Assembly: GCA_017436305.1 (NCBI GenBank)
Contig: JAFSDJ010000043.1
Coordinates: forward strand, 1-64,000
Length of the DNA: 64,000 nucleotides
Origin: Lachnospiraceae bacterium
GTDB taxonomy: Bacteria; Bacillota; Clostridia; Lachnospirales; Lachnospiraceae
Direction of reading: 5' to 3'
Below, piece after piece: positions 35,924 through 44,419 of this stretch. Below the pieces are notes generated by a model. The model ran no database searches and was not told the origin of the DNA. It saw nothing but the letters and a program-made list of their open reading frames with translations. A program made the position numbers and the translations under genes. The number at the start of each line of letters is the position of its first letter. Within the stretch, counting starts at the first letter, position 1.

Positions 35924-37522
35924 CTATCTGTCCCATTTATCACAAAGGGAATTAATCTGATCTGCAAATTTAGCCAGATCCTTATTGGCACCACCTTCGT
36001 TTCTCTGGATAACGGCCATAAGTCTTTGCCCTGCTGCAACCAGTCTTGCAAATACATCAGAAACGTGTTTATGCTTCTTGGTAACAGGAATCGGTGAAGC
36101 AGCATACTCAATTATATTGGTTGCCAAATCTACCCTTGTGCCACTGTAAGGAGCATATGCTGAAAATCCATATTCCTTTTCCAGACAATTCCTAAAGGAT
36201 TCGCATACACTATCTTCTCCATGAACCACAAAGACTCTTGCAGGCTTTTGTTTAAACCCGTTTATCCAGTCTAAGAGTCCGTTTTTATCTGCATGCCCGG
36301 ACAAGCCTTCTAATTTTCTTATTTGTGCTTTTACACCAATCGGCTCCCCAAACAGCTTTACCTGATCTACTCCCTCTACCAGTACTCTTCCAAGTGTACC
36401 TGTTGCCTGATACCCCACAAACAAAATAGTACATTCCGGTCTCCACAAATTGTGCTTTAAATGATGACGAATACGTCCTGCCTCACACATACCGGAAGCT
36501 GAAATAATGACCTTAGGTGTATCATCAAAGTTAATTGCCTTAGATTCATCACTTGTAATAGATAAGCATAAACCCGGAAAGCTAATTGGATTAATTCCTT
36601 TCTTTACAATCTCCATTGCTTCCTCGTCAAAGCAGTTATATATATTTTTCTGAAAAATTCCCGTAGCCTCTACTGCCAAAGGGCTGTCTACATACACAGG
36701 GAAATCAGGATGTCCCTCTACCAGCTTTTCTGTTTTAATTTTTCTAAGGAAATAAAGCAACTCCTGGGTTCTTCCCACTGCAAAGGATGGAATTACTACA
36801 TTACCACCTCTATCAAAGGTTTCTTTTAAAACCTTTGTAAATTCTCTAATATAATCCGGTCTTTGGGCACTATGCAGTCTGTCCCCATAGGTGGACTCCA
36901 TAATAACATAATCTGCCTCCTCTGTTTTTTGTGGATCTTTAATAAGAGGCTGGTTGTAATTGCCAATATCTCCTGAAAACACCAGTTTTTTATCAATTCC
37001 ATTTTCCGAAACCCAAACCTCAATACTGGAAGAACCAAGTAAATGCCCAATGTCCGTAAAGCGGATTTTGACACCATCACAAACCTCAACAATTTTATCA
37101 TAATGACAGGGCACAATCCGTTTTATAATCCCGTCTGCATCCTCCATAGTATATATTGGTTCTACTACATCTATACCAGCATGACGTTTGGCTTTTCTGT
37201 TTTTCCATTCTGCCTCATTCATTTGAATATGAGCACAGTCTCTTAACATAATGCTACATAAATCTGCTGTGGCATCTGTCATAAAAATCTGTCCCCTAAA
37301 GCCTCTTGCATATAAAAGCGGCAGCATTCCCGAATGATCCACATGGGCATGGGTTAAAAAAACATAATCCACCTGCGCCTCATCTACCGGAAGTGGTACA
37401 TTTTCAAAAGTATCTGCTCCCTGTTCCATTCCGAAATCCACCAAAATATGCTTTCCACATACATTTAAATAATGGCAACTACCTGTAACCTCATGAGCTG
37501 CCCCCACGAAAGTAAGTTTCAT
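35924..37522 (-). CDS. Beta-CASP metallo-beta-lactamase family RNA metallo-hydrolase
   Basis: Cytoplasmic two-metal nuclease-type protein of 532 residues. The MBL domain has HAHVDHSG (motif 2) and the metal ligands in GHLLGSSSIEVW and FSGDIGN; the beta-CASP insertion starts near VPSFAVGRTQELLYFL, with its motifs in DSPLAVEAT, SASGMCEAGRIRHHL and FVVHGEDSVCESF. It is homologous to CPSF73-like and YsH1-type nucleases acting on RNA. A C-terminal extension of about 70 residues is present. It is upstream of thyA; the gap to the thyA start is 135 bp, so linkage is uncertain. Confidence 0.9.
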   Translation of the reverse strand: MKLTFVGAAHEVTGSCHYLNVCGKHILVDFGMEQGADTFENVPLPVDEAQVDYVFLTHAHVDHSGMLPLLYARGFRGQIFMTDATADLCSIMLRDCAHIQMNEAEWKNRKAKRHAGIDVVEPIYTMEDADGIIKRIVPCHYDKIVEVCDGVKIRFTDIGHLLGSSSIEVWVSENGIDKKLVFSGDIGNYNQPLIKDPQKTEEADYVIMESTYGDRLHSAQRPDYIREFTKVLKETFDRGGNVVIPSFAVGRTQELLYFLRKIKTEKLVEGHPDFPVYVDSPLAVEATGIFQKNIYNCFDEEAMEIVKKGINPISFPGLCLSITSDESKAINFDDTPKVIISASGMCEAGRIRHHLKHNLWRPECTILFVGYQATGTLGRVLVEGVDQVKLFGEPIGVKAQIRKLEGLSGHADKNGLLDWINGFKQKPARVFVVHGEDSVCESFRNCLEKEYGFSAYAPYSGTRVDLATNIIEYAASPIPVTKKHKHVSDVFARLVAAGQRLMAVIQRNEGGANKDLAKFADQINSLCDKWDR

Positions 37523-37733
37523 AGAATCCCTCCAATTTGTATGTAACCCATTTATACTTTATTTTACCATACTCTATAAAAATATTCTATGTATTACCTT
37601 TTGGAAGTTTATAAAATCTATGGCTTAACCTGAATTTTCTTATAAAAAACTACTTGTTCTATTAATTATTTTATTTTTTATATATTTTATTTTCTATAAT
37701 TATTAAATGTTTTGATTTTTTTTAATTTTACTG

Positions 37734-37762
37734 TTGACAAAAATCTTGTTATCTGATAACAT
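37734..37762 (+). promoter_or_regulatory. Promoter of tRNA-Gly
   Basis: A consensus TTGACA (37734-37739) and TAACAT (37757-37762) are spaced 17 bp apart, about 33 bp before the mature 5' end of the tRNA. Confidence 0.75.
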
Positions 37763-37795
37763 ATATCTTGTTTGTGACAAACAAGAAAATAAATT

Positions 37796-37867
<72 letters not shown>

Positions 37868-37877
37868 CTCTATGAAG

Positions 37878-37918
37878 GTCTTAAGTATTTGATTATTCAA
37901 GTATTTAAGACTTTTTTA
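37878..37918 (+). terminator. Terminator after tRNA-Gly
   Basis: Arms GTCTTAAGTATTTGA and TTCAAGTATTTAAGAC, pairing with a few G-U contacts, are followed by a T-run. It starts ten bases after the tRNA. Confidence 0.85.
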
Positions 37919-37941
37919 TTATCCGAAAGGCAGGTAAGATT

Positions 37942-38712
37942 ATGACAGAGGCAACTATTTCACACACAAAAAAACATCAGTTTTTAAGCGGAAGCACTTT
38001 AAAAATCATTGCAATGATTACAATGCTTATTGACCATTTAGGTGCTGCTCTGCTTTATTCCCTTCCCGGATGCTATCCCCAAAACACCACCCCTTTGTTT
38101 AACGGCTGTCCTTTTACCTTATATGAGCTTTACGGAACTTTTCGAAATCTTGGAAGAATCGCTTTTCCCATTTATTGTTTTTTACTTGTTGAAGGTTTTT
38201 TCCATACAAAAAGCAAAGAGAAATATGCCTTCAGGCTTTTCCTCTTTGCTCTCATTTCCGAAATCCCTTTTGATTTAGCTTTTAACAATGTATTTTTTAC
38301 CTTTAAAATGCAAAATGTATTCTGGACACTTTTTTTAGGTTTTGTCTGCATGATACTACTCGATAGACAAAATCAGATTGCCATACAAAAAGCACAAGCA
38401 CCAAACGTTCAAGTTTCCAATACCTTATTAATCATTTTTATTTTTGTAGGACTTGCCACTGTTTTTAAAACAGATTATTACGGATTGGGTATTATTTTAA
38501 TTGCAATTTTCTATAAATATCACAACCAACTAAAAAAAGCATGTATCCTTGGATACTTCAGTTTCCTTTGGGAACCTTTCTGTTTCCCGGCCTTTTTACT
38601 AATACCTCTTTACAACGGTAAAAAAGGGCTTAACTTAAAGTACCTTTTTTATCTCTTTTATCCGTTACATTTACTTTTACTCTACACTCTACGACTACAT
38701 TTTACAACCTAG
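37942..38712 (+). CDS. TraX-like integral membrane protein
   Basis: Polytopic membrane protein of 256 residues with about seven hydrophobic helices, including LKIIAMITMLIDHLGAALLY near residues 21-40 and NLGRIAFPIYCFLLVEGFFH. These are hallmarks of the TraX family (TraX acetylates F pilin), which is common as a chromosomal gene of unknown role in Firmicutes; the IDH and GRIAFP motifs suggest an acyltransferase activity. The gene starts shortly after tRNA-Gly, but no conjugation or integration gene is present, so it is probably not part of an element. It is convergent with the GH3 gene, four bases from its stop. Confidence 0.9.
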   Translation: MTEATISHTKKHQFLSGSTLKIIAMITMLIDHLGAALLYSLPGCYPQNTTPLFNGCPFTLYELYGTFRNLGRIAFPIYCFLLVEGFFHTKSKEKYAFRLFLFALISEIPFDLAFNNVFFTFKMQNVFWTLFLGFVCMILLDRQNQIAIQKAQAPNVQVSNTLLIIFIFVGLATVFKTDYYGLGIILIAIFYKYHNQLKKACILGYFSFLWEPFCFPAFLLIPLYNGKKGLNLKYLFYLFYPLHLLLLYTLRLHFTT

Positions 38713-38715
38713 CAT

Positions 38716-40263
38716 CTAATTAGATGTTTCATTTTCCTCCTCAAGGTTCTCCAATTCTTCCAAAACCTCTGCTTCTTCCGTGGTTTCCGCTTCCTCTGTA
38801 TCTTCCGTACCGGTATTCGCGTCTGCAGCATCTGTTTCTTCTGCTGTCTGCTCTGCTTCCATAATACTACTATAATCCACAGAATTTTTATATTTTAACA
38901 TAAAAATACGATATAAGGATTCATCAATTCTTTCTTCTGTAATTTTTCCTTCTTCCACAGCCTTTAATACCCCTGAATATGCTTTTTTAAAATCAGAAGA
39001 TGTCAAAATCATATCAGCCCCAGCCTGAATTGCCATAACAGCCGCATCTGCATGCTTATAATACCTTGTAATAGCTGCTTTACTCATATAATCAGTTATA
39101 ATAATTCCTTCATATCCAAGCTCAGTTCTAAGCATGTCCGTCATAAACACACCAGACATAGATGCAGGTGTATTATCCCCTGTAATTTCCGGCATAGACA
39201 CATGAGATACCATTAAAAACGGAACCTTCTCTTCTACTGCCATTTTTACAAATTCATATTCATAGCTTTCCAAATCTGCCTTTGTCCGTTTGGATGTAGA
39301 ACGTCCTTTGCCGGAATCAATGGTCACATCACCTTGTCCCGGAAAATATTTAAGACATCCATAAACCGACTGGTCACTCATCCCCTTTAACATATTTTTA
39401 GTCATGGATAAAACCTGAGCCTTATCCGTCCCATAACTTCTGTTGGCTATCACAGAATTTTCCACAAGAGCCACATCCGAAACCGGTGCAAAATTAACAT
39501 TAATCCCTAATGTGCTTAAAGTTGATGCCACGGAAATACCCATACTATAGGCACCTGCCCCTTTAGATGTTTCACCGATTTCCTTTTGCCCTATAATAGG
39601 CTCTGTAACCAGACCACCTGTTGAAAGAGGACTGTTTTCGCCTCCTTCTTCCGCAACCGCCACAAAGACTTCATACTTACAAAATGATTTTGTATTATAA
39701 ATCATATCCCTAAATTGCTCTGAATTCTCTATATTTTTTGTGTCATATACAATTCCTCCTACCGGATACTGTAAAATTGCTGCACTTGTGCTACTACCGG
39801 CTGCTGTAACAGTTCCCATACCAGTAAGGGATTCAGGTGTCACAAAAAACAATCCTGCAACTTTTTCTTCTATTGTCATACTGTCAATAAAAGAACCTAC
39901 ATAATTTCGCAACGCCTCTTTCTCTAACTCTTCCACAGGTATTTCTTCCTCCGGTTCATTGGCAGATGCCTCTGCAACCTGTTCTGCAATACTCTGAGAC
40001 TGCTGTGTCTCAGTTTCAGATGTCCCTTCTTTTGCAGCAGCTTCTTCCTTTTTTTCAGATTTCTTATCGCCTGCTGACTGCTCTATCTTTTTCTCACCGG
40101 ATTTTTTTATAATAGTCCCTATTCCACTAAAAATTCCAACCAAAACCAGCACTACTACCAAAACCCCTGCCGCCAATACAGCATAAGCCTGCAACTGTGC
40201 TTTTCTTCTTTTTCTTTTACGAAGTTCATCTTTTGAAGCTTCATCTGATTGATTATTGAACAT
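38716..40263 (-). CDS. Glycoside hydrolase family 3 (NagZ-like) membrane-anchored protein, atypical active site
   Basis: Protein of 515 residues. A basic N-terminus (RKRKRRKAQ) leads into one transmembrane helix (about 28-50), followed by a Glu/Lys/Ser-rich linker (to about 118), and a GH3 catalytic domain (about 125-460); an acidic Thr/Glu-rich tail ends the protein. The nucleophile Asp of GH3 is kept in IITDYMSKAAI. The conserved KHFPGHG...DSH region reads KYFPGQGDVTIDSGKG, so all three histidines, including the general acid/base His of NagZ, are replaced. It is either inactive or works differently. I start at MFNNQ: GGAGG precedes it by ten bases. Confidence 0.85.
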   Translation of the reverse strand: MFNNQSDEASKDELRKRKRRKAQLQAYAVLAAGVLVVVLVLVGIFSGIGTIIKKSGEKKIEQSAGDKKSEKKEEAAAKEGTSETETQQSQSIAEQVAEASANEPEEEIPVEELEKEALRNYVGSFIDSMTIEEKVAGLFFVTPESLTGMGTVTAAGSSTSAAILQYPVGGIVYDTKNIENSEQFRDMIYNTKSFCKYEVFVAVAEEGGENSPLSTGGLVTEPIIGQKEIGETSKGAGAYSMGISVASTLSTLGINVNFAPVSDVALVENSVIANRSYGTDKAQVLSMTKNMLKGMSDQSVYGCLKYFPGQGDVTIDSGKGRSTSKRTKADLESYEYEFVKMAVEEKVPFLMVSHVSMPEITGDNTPASMSGVFMTDMLRTELGYEGIIITDYMSKAAITRYYKHADAAVMAIQAGADMILTSSDFKKAYSGVLKAVEEGKITEERIDESLYRIFMLKYKNSVDYSSIMEAEQTAEETDAADANTGTEDTEEAETTEEAEVLEELENLEEENETSN

Positions 40264-40302
40264 AACATGCACACCTCCACAAGGCCATTTTAACACAAAC
40301 TA

Positions 40303-40341
40303 GTAGCGGGTATCAATCTCTTTCGATTAATACCCGCTTCT
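40303..40341 (-). promoter_or_regulatory. Hairpin in the leader of the GH3 gene
   Basis: Arms AGCGGGTAT and ATACCCGCT with an inner AATC/GATT pairing and no T-run on either strand, lying about 40-80 bases before the GH3 start. It is more likely a leader stem or binding site than a terminator. Confidence 0.4.
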
Positions 40342-40403
40342 AAACTTCCTGATCCATTGGACCTACCTCCATATTCTGTTTTCCTCTTTCCATCTCTTCT
40401 TTT

Positions 40404-40562
40404 GTACGTATTGTACTGTAACGGTTTTTCCTTTCTACTTTTTTTTAGAAATTTTCTTTTGTACCTCGTTACTTTTTCTCATGTACTTGATTCAAACTTT
40501 TCTTTTGTACTTCTCTCTTTTGTACTTTTTTTAAACTAAATAACTATTCTGGTGGACCGTAC
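40404..40562 (-). repeat. Iterated GTAC / GTACAAAAG motif array
   Basis: GTAC occurs at 40404, 40413, 40461, 40483, 40507, 40522 and 40559, several as TTTTGTAC on the plus strand, hence GTACAAAAG on the minus strand. A related TTTTGTATG lies near 40600. TGGACC-TACCTC sequences lie on both flanks, near 40358 and 40553. It is upstream of the GH3 gene. This is a plausible regulatory array. Confidence 0.5.
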
Positions 40563-40782
40563 CTCTCTTTCATTAGATTTAATCTATGTGAATTTCTTTT
40601 GTATGAACTTATTATAGCCAAGCCACAGTGAATTGTCAACACTTTTTTTCAAATTTCTTTTTATTTTTCAATAATTATACATTTTATACAATTGTTTTTA
40701 GCTAATTCTCATTATTATTTCTCATTTTTTGTAATTTATTGCCAAGTTTTCAGAAAATTAGACAAAAAAATTTCCTATATAT

Positions 40783-40817
40783 AAAAAACTGTCAAAGATA
40801 TTCATTTCTCTGACAGC
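40783..40817 (-). terminator. Terminator of the 314-residue secreted-protein gene
   Basis: Arms CTGTCAAAGA and TCTCTGACAG with an A-run on the left, which is the T-run on the minus strand, just after the stop codon at 40852. Confidence 0.85.
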
Positions 40818-40851
40818 TTTTCCAAGTAACTTATATATATTTGTTTCTTTC

Positions 40852-41796
40852 TTATTTCCTATAGTACATATACGTCGTTGATTCAAAAGTACTTCCTAAC
40901 CATGTATCCTTGTAAGTCACCTTTACTGCTGATACAGGGAATATGTAATCATACATCTTTGTATAGGTATCACTAATGGTACGTTTGAAACTCTTTCCCT
41001 CATGGGTATAAATATCTACCGATTTAATAGTACGTGTGGATTTTGTATTTAACTTTACCTTTTTTCCACTTTTAATGGTAACATATTTAAATTCTCCATT
41101 GTCATCAAAGCTGTTTGCAAACTGGATGCTTGTGACCTTGTATCCTTTTGCTGCTTTTACTGTTAACTTTCCGGATTTTACACTGTAAAATTTGGTGGTA
41201 TAATATTGTCCCTCTGAATTTTTCAACTTTGTTGCATTTGCATAGGATAATGTATATGGTTCCTTAGTAGTTGCCTTGATAGAAATAGTTTTCTTTAACA
41301 AAGCACCTGTTGAAAGCTTTGTTGTAATAACAATTTTATAAGTACCGGCTTTTTTTGCATATAATCCAATTTCAGCTGTATTTCCGGTAACTGTCTCTGT
41401 AGAGGTTTCTTTTCTTCCATCGTTATATTCTTTTGTAGAAACAGTAACGGTAGAATCGCCGTTAGAAATAATCTTTGCAACCAGGTTCTTACTATTTGAC
41501 TTTACAGAAACAAGACTGTATGAAGGATTATTATATACAACCGTAATTCCGTTTGACAAATACTTATCATCATCTACACCCATACGCATTTTAGTCTTTG
41601 CATTGTTGTATGCACCACCCAGAGTGTATTTAATACCATACTTATCAAAGCCTTGTTTATCAAATCCATATTGATCATAGTCATTTGTATAAACCGGTGT
41701 GTAGGCTGCCTTTGATTCTGTTCCTGCTGTTACAAAGCCGGTAATTGCCAAAGCTACTGCCATGAAACCTGTTAATAGTTTTTTTCTTATTTTCAT
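40852..41796 (-). CDS. Secreted beta-rich protein of unknown function
   Basis: Protein of 314 residues with a clear signal peptide (KIRKKLLTGFMAVALAITG, cleaved near residue 30). The mature part is rich in Thr, Lys, Tyr and Ser and looks like repeated beta-sandwich modules, with segments such as VVYNNPSYSLVSVKSNSKN and KSGKLTVKAAKGYKVTSIQ; the latter resembles Ig-like wall-protein domains. An unusual acidic, Tyr/Gly-rich stretch (YDQYGFDKQGFDKYG, about 40-54) follows the signal peptide. No LPXTG or other anchor is seen. Next to it is a secreted CHAP protein, so both may act at the cell surface. Not recognised as a named family. Confidence 0.65.
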   Translation of the reverse strand: MKIRKKLLTGFMAVALAITGFVTAGTESKAAYTPVYTNDYDQYGFDKQGFDKYGIKYTLGGAYNNAKTKMRMGVDDDKYLSNGITVVYNNPSYSLVSVKSNSKNLVAKIISNGDSTVTVSTKEYNDGRKETSTETVTGNTAEIGLYAKKAGTYKIVITTKLSTGALLKKTISIKATTKEPYTLSYANATKLKNSEGQYYTTKFYSVKSGKLTVKAAKGYKVTSIQFANSFDDNGEFKYVTIKSGKKVKLNTKSTRTIKSVDIYTHEGKSFKRTISDTYTKMYDYIFPVSAVKVTYKDTWLGSTFESTTYMYYRK

Positions 41797-41893
41797 TCGA
41801 AGTCCTCCTATATAAGTTATATATTTTCATATTATCCCTTGATCTGATTTCTGTCAATAAAACATAGTTTAATTATTTATTAATTTTCACCCT

Positions 41894-42877
41894 CTAATCA
41901 ATTAAATATATGTAACCGATAATTTCCCTGTTTCTGTTCCATTCCTCTATTTTACCATAATGGAAAACAATATCTGAATTGGCCGGCTTTGAAAGCATCG
42001 TCTTATAACCGGATTCTGACACATAAATATCATCCCCGTCTATTTTTTCCACTACCGCAATGTGATAACTGCCATACTTCACACCAAATACAACCAGGGC
42101 TCCTACCTTTGGTGTATCACCTGTTTTATATATTTTTGTTGTCTTATTTTTTAACCAGATACCATAAGGATTTGCACCGAAAATACTTAAATCCACATCT
42201 TTTTTTGCCTTCGCCAGCACTTCCCATGCCCGTCCGCAGGCATACCAGGTACAGTTTCCAACACAGTACTTACCATTATCAAAGCTATTTCTAGTAGGAG
42301 CATATCCGTCATAGTTATAATAAATGTTTCCTGATGAAAAATAATATTTACTACTAAACGCCGGTCTTGTTGTTCTTGTCTTTACTGTACTGCTTGATTG
42401 TGTTGTTTCCTTTTTTGCCTTTTTTACAGTAATTTTAATTTTTGCTTTTTTCTTACTGCCATCCTTTGCTTTACAGGTAATAGTAACAGTACCTTTTTTC
42501 TTTAACGTGACTACACCCTTTGAATTTACTTTCGCAACCTTTTTATTACTGCTTGTATAGGATAATTTTTGATTGGTTGCATTGTATGGCTTAATTGTAG
42601 GATCTAAGGTTATTTTTTCTCCCACATAACCGGTAAGCTTCGATTTAGGAAAGGAAATCTTTTTAATTTTTATTTCTTTTACGGGTTCTTCTTCTGTTTC
42701 CTCTTCTGTTCCAAAGCTATAGCCGTCATCACTGTTTGCAGTCTGGTCATCTCCCTGAACCTGCACAGTCCCTTCCGTTTCCGAAAAAGATGCCTGTGTT
42801 TCCATAGGCAAAAGCAGAACACCACCAATAGATAAAACACCTAATAATGCTACTATTTTTTTTACTAAGTACTTCAA
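41894..42877 (-). CDS. Secreted Ig-like (BIG2) plus CHAP-domain cell-wall hydrolase
   Basis: Protein of 327 residues. It has an N-terminal signal peptide (about 1-30), an acidic linker, a bacterial Ig-like BIG2 domain (about 75-150, with the family SSNKKVAKVNSKGVVTLKKKG strand order), a Thr/Ser linker, and a C-terminal CHAP amidase/endopeptidase domain (about 200-325). The CHAP catalytic Cys is in GNCTWYACGRAW and the His in GSYHIAVVEKI, followed by a polar residue in YVSESGY. It probably cleaves or remodels peptidoglycan during growth. It lies downstream of lysC, separated by a terminator, and precedes the 314-residue secreted protein on the same strand. Confidence 0.88.
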   Translation of the reverse strand: MKYLVKKIVALLGVLSIGGVLLLPMETQASFSETEGTVQVQGDDQTANSDDGYSFGTEEETEEEPVKEIKIKKISFPKSKLTGYVGEKITLDPTIKPYNATNQKLSYTSSNKKVAKVNSKGVVTLKKKGTVTITCKAKDGSKKKAKIKITVKKAKKETTQSSSTVKTRTTRPAFSSKYYFSSGNIYYNYDGYAPTRNSFDNGKYCVGNCTWYACGRAWEVLAKAKKDVDLSIFGANPYGIWLKNKTTKIYKTGDTPKVGALVVFGVKYGSYHIAVVEKIDGDDIYVSESGYKTMLSKPANSDIVFHYGKIEEWNRNREIIGYIYLID

Positions 42878-42921
42878 ACTTTCTCCCCCTTGTGTAATAT
42901 TATCTTTTTATAATTATAAAC

Positions 42922-42970
42922 AAAAAATTTCAAAAACCGCCTGTTTTCAGCATAACGGCTTTTGAAATTT
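42922..42970 (-). terminator. Terminator of lysC
   Basis: Arms AAATTTCAAAAACCG and CGGCTTTTGAAATTT, followed by a T-run on the minus strand, about 40 bases after the lysC stop codon. Confidence 0.85.
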
Positions 42971-43011
42971 ATGTCAACCACTTTCCATAATATTCTTTAA
43001 ATATTAAACTT

Positions 43012-44331
43012 TTAAAGCTGTGCTACTACAAAAATATCGTAAATAGCTTTAATTGCTGCTTCGAATTCGTTATTGGTTACGCCAATGATAATGTTAAGCT
43101 CCGATGAACCCTGGTCAATCATTTTTACATTTACATTTGCATGAGCAAGAGCTGAGAAAATTCTTCCTGCTGTTCCTCTTGTTGCCTTCATACCACGACC
43201 TACTACTGCAATTAATGCAAGGTCTGATTCTAAATCAATGGAGTCAGGCTGTGCTAGCTTGTGTAAACCGGATAATACTTTCTGTTCCTTTGCTTCAAAC
43301 TCATCCTGATGTACAAATACAGTCATTGTATCAATTCCGGAAGGAACATGTTCAAAGGAAATTTCATTTTCTTCAAATACGTGGAGCACTTTTCTTCCAA
43401 ATCCAATTTCAGAATTCATCATATCTTTTTCAATATTGATTGCACAGAATCCTTTTTTTCCTGCAATACCGGTAATGACGTATTTTGGCTTCTGACATGT
43501 ACTTTCTACAATCCAGGTTCCTTCGTCCTTTGGTGCGTTTGTATTTCTAATGTTAATTGGAATACCTTCCTTACGTACCGGAAAGATTGCATCTTCATGA
43601 AGAACAGTTGCACCCATGTAGGAAAGCTCTCTTAATTCTCTATAAGTAATAGTTTCAATACCTTTTGGATTATCAATAATTCTTGGGTCTGCAATTAAAA
43701 AACCCGAAACATCTGTCCAGTTTTCATAAACATCCGCTTTTACTGCTTTCGCAACAATAGATCCTGTAATGTCCGAACCGCCTCTGGAGAAAGTTTTTAC
43801 AGTGCCATCTTCCTTTGCACCATAGAAACCAGGAATAACTGCTCTTTCTACTCCTTCAAGCCTTTTTGAAAGTACTTCATTGGTTTTATCTGCCATGAAG
43901 TTACCTTCCTCATCAAAGAAAATAACAGTAGCTGAATCAACAAATTCATAGCCTAAATAGTTAGCCATAATAATACCATTTAAGTATTCTCCACGGCTGG
44001 CAGCATAATCACTTCCTGCCTTGTTTTTAAAATTCTCAGCTATTACTTCGAATTCTTTCTCTAAAGATAAATCAAGTTCAAGACCTTCGATAATCTCATT
44101 ATATCTTGCTTCTATTGCTTTCAAAGCCTTGGAAAAATCATTTCCTTTTTCTGCATAAGCATAAGTTGCATACAACATATCTGTTACTTTTGTATCTTGA
44201 GCATTTCTCTTTCCAGGTGCTGAAGGCACTACATAATTTCTATCTTCATCAGATTTAATAATATTCCCAACTTTTTTAAACTGTTCTGCACTGGCAAGTG
44301 AGCTTCCACCAAATTTTACAACCTTTTTCAT
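43012..44331 (-). CDS. lysC: Aspartate kinase
   Basis: Phosphorylates aspartate, the first step to threonine, methionine and lysine; 439 residues. The N-terminal kinase domain starts with KKVVKFGGSSLAS and has the catalytic/ATP segments FSRGGSDITGS and EDAIFPVRKEG; two ACT domains follow (about 300-439), so allosteric feedback by an amino acid is likely. The start is placed at MKKVVKF, about ten bases after GAGGAG; the longer frame would begin inside that site. It is the last gene of the operon with hom and the putative homoserine kinase. An 88-bp gap upstream carries a dispersed-repeat end. Confidence 0.96.
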   Translation of the reverse strand: MKKVVKFGGSSLASAEQFKKVGNIIKSDEDRNYVVPSAPGKRNAQDTKVTDMLYATYAYAEKGNDFSKALKAIEARYNEIIEGLELDLSLEKEFEVIAENFKNKAGSDYAASRGEYLNGIIMANYLGYEFVDSATVIFFDEEGNFMADKTNEVLSKRLEGVERAVIPGFYGAKEDGTVKTFSRGGSDITGSIVAKAVKADVYENWTDVSGFLIADPRIIDNPKGIETITYRELRELSYMGATVLHEDAIFPVRKEGIPINIRNTNAPKDEGTWIVESTCQKPKYVITGIAGKKGFCAINIEKDMMNSEIGFGRKVLHVFEENEISFEHVPSGIDTMTVFVHQDEFEAKEQKVLSGLHKLAQPDSIDLESDLALIAVVGRGMKATRGTAGRIFSALAHANVNVKMIDQGSSELNIIIGVTNNEFEAAIKAIYDIFVVAQL

Positions 44332-44370
44332 GTTATCTATTCTCCTCAAAATTCACTGTTACTTTTAGAT

Positions 44371-44402
44371 TACTGTTCAAGACCTGACCAGTAACAATTG
44401 GT
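44371..44402 (+). repeat. Solo dispersed repeat end (TTACTGTTCA family)
   Basis: TTACTGTTCAAGACC followed by TGACCAGTAACAATTG, matching the ends of the elements at 10646-10791 and 55226-55358. Its TTACTG and CAGTAA can pair as a hairpin. It lies in the gap between the putative homoserine kinase and lysC. Confidence 0.55.
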
Positions 44403-44419
44403 TTCCTCATGTTAATTCA

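Larger units (their letters stand above)
40264..40851. other. Intergenic region: 5' hairpin, iterated GTAC motif, terminator
   Basis: Only implausible short ORFs are present. From left to right on the plus strand it holds a hairpin (40303-40341), an AT-rich segment with repeated TTTTGTAC (40404-40562), a plain AT-rich stretch, and the terminator of the secreted-protein gene (40783-40817). Confidence 0.6.

Noticed and set aside
35899..36111. 70-residue minus-strand ORF overlapping the metallo-hydrolase end
   Set aside because: It is in another frame of the same strand, inside a clear beta-CASP gene, with no independent support.
37942..38712. Integrative conjugative element beside tRNA-Gly, because of TraX
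   Set aside because: No integrase, relaxase or attachment repeats are visible, and TraX-like genes occur commonly on chromosomes outside mobile elements.
40357..40539. 60-residue plus-strand ORF in the GTAC-rich region
   Set aside because: Low-complexity Phe/Leu composition from T-rich DNA and no ribosome site.
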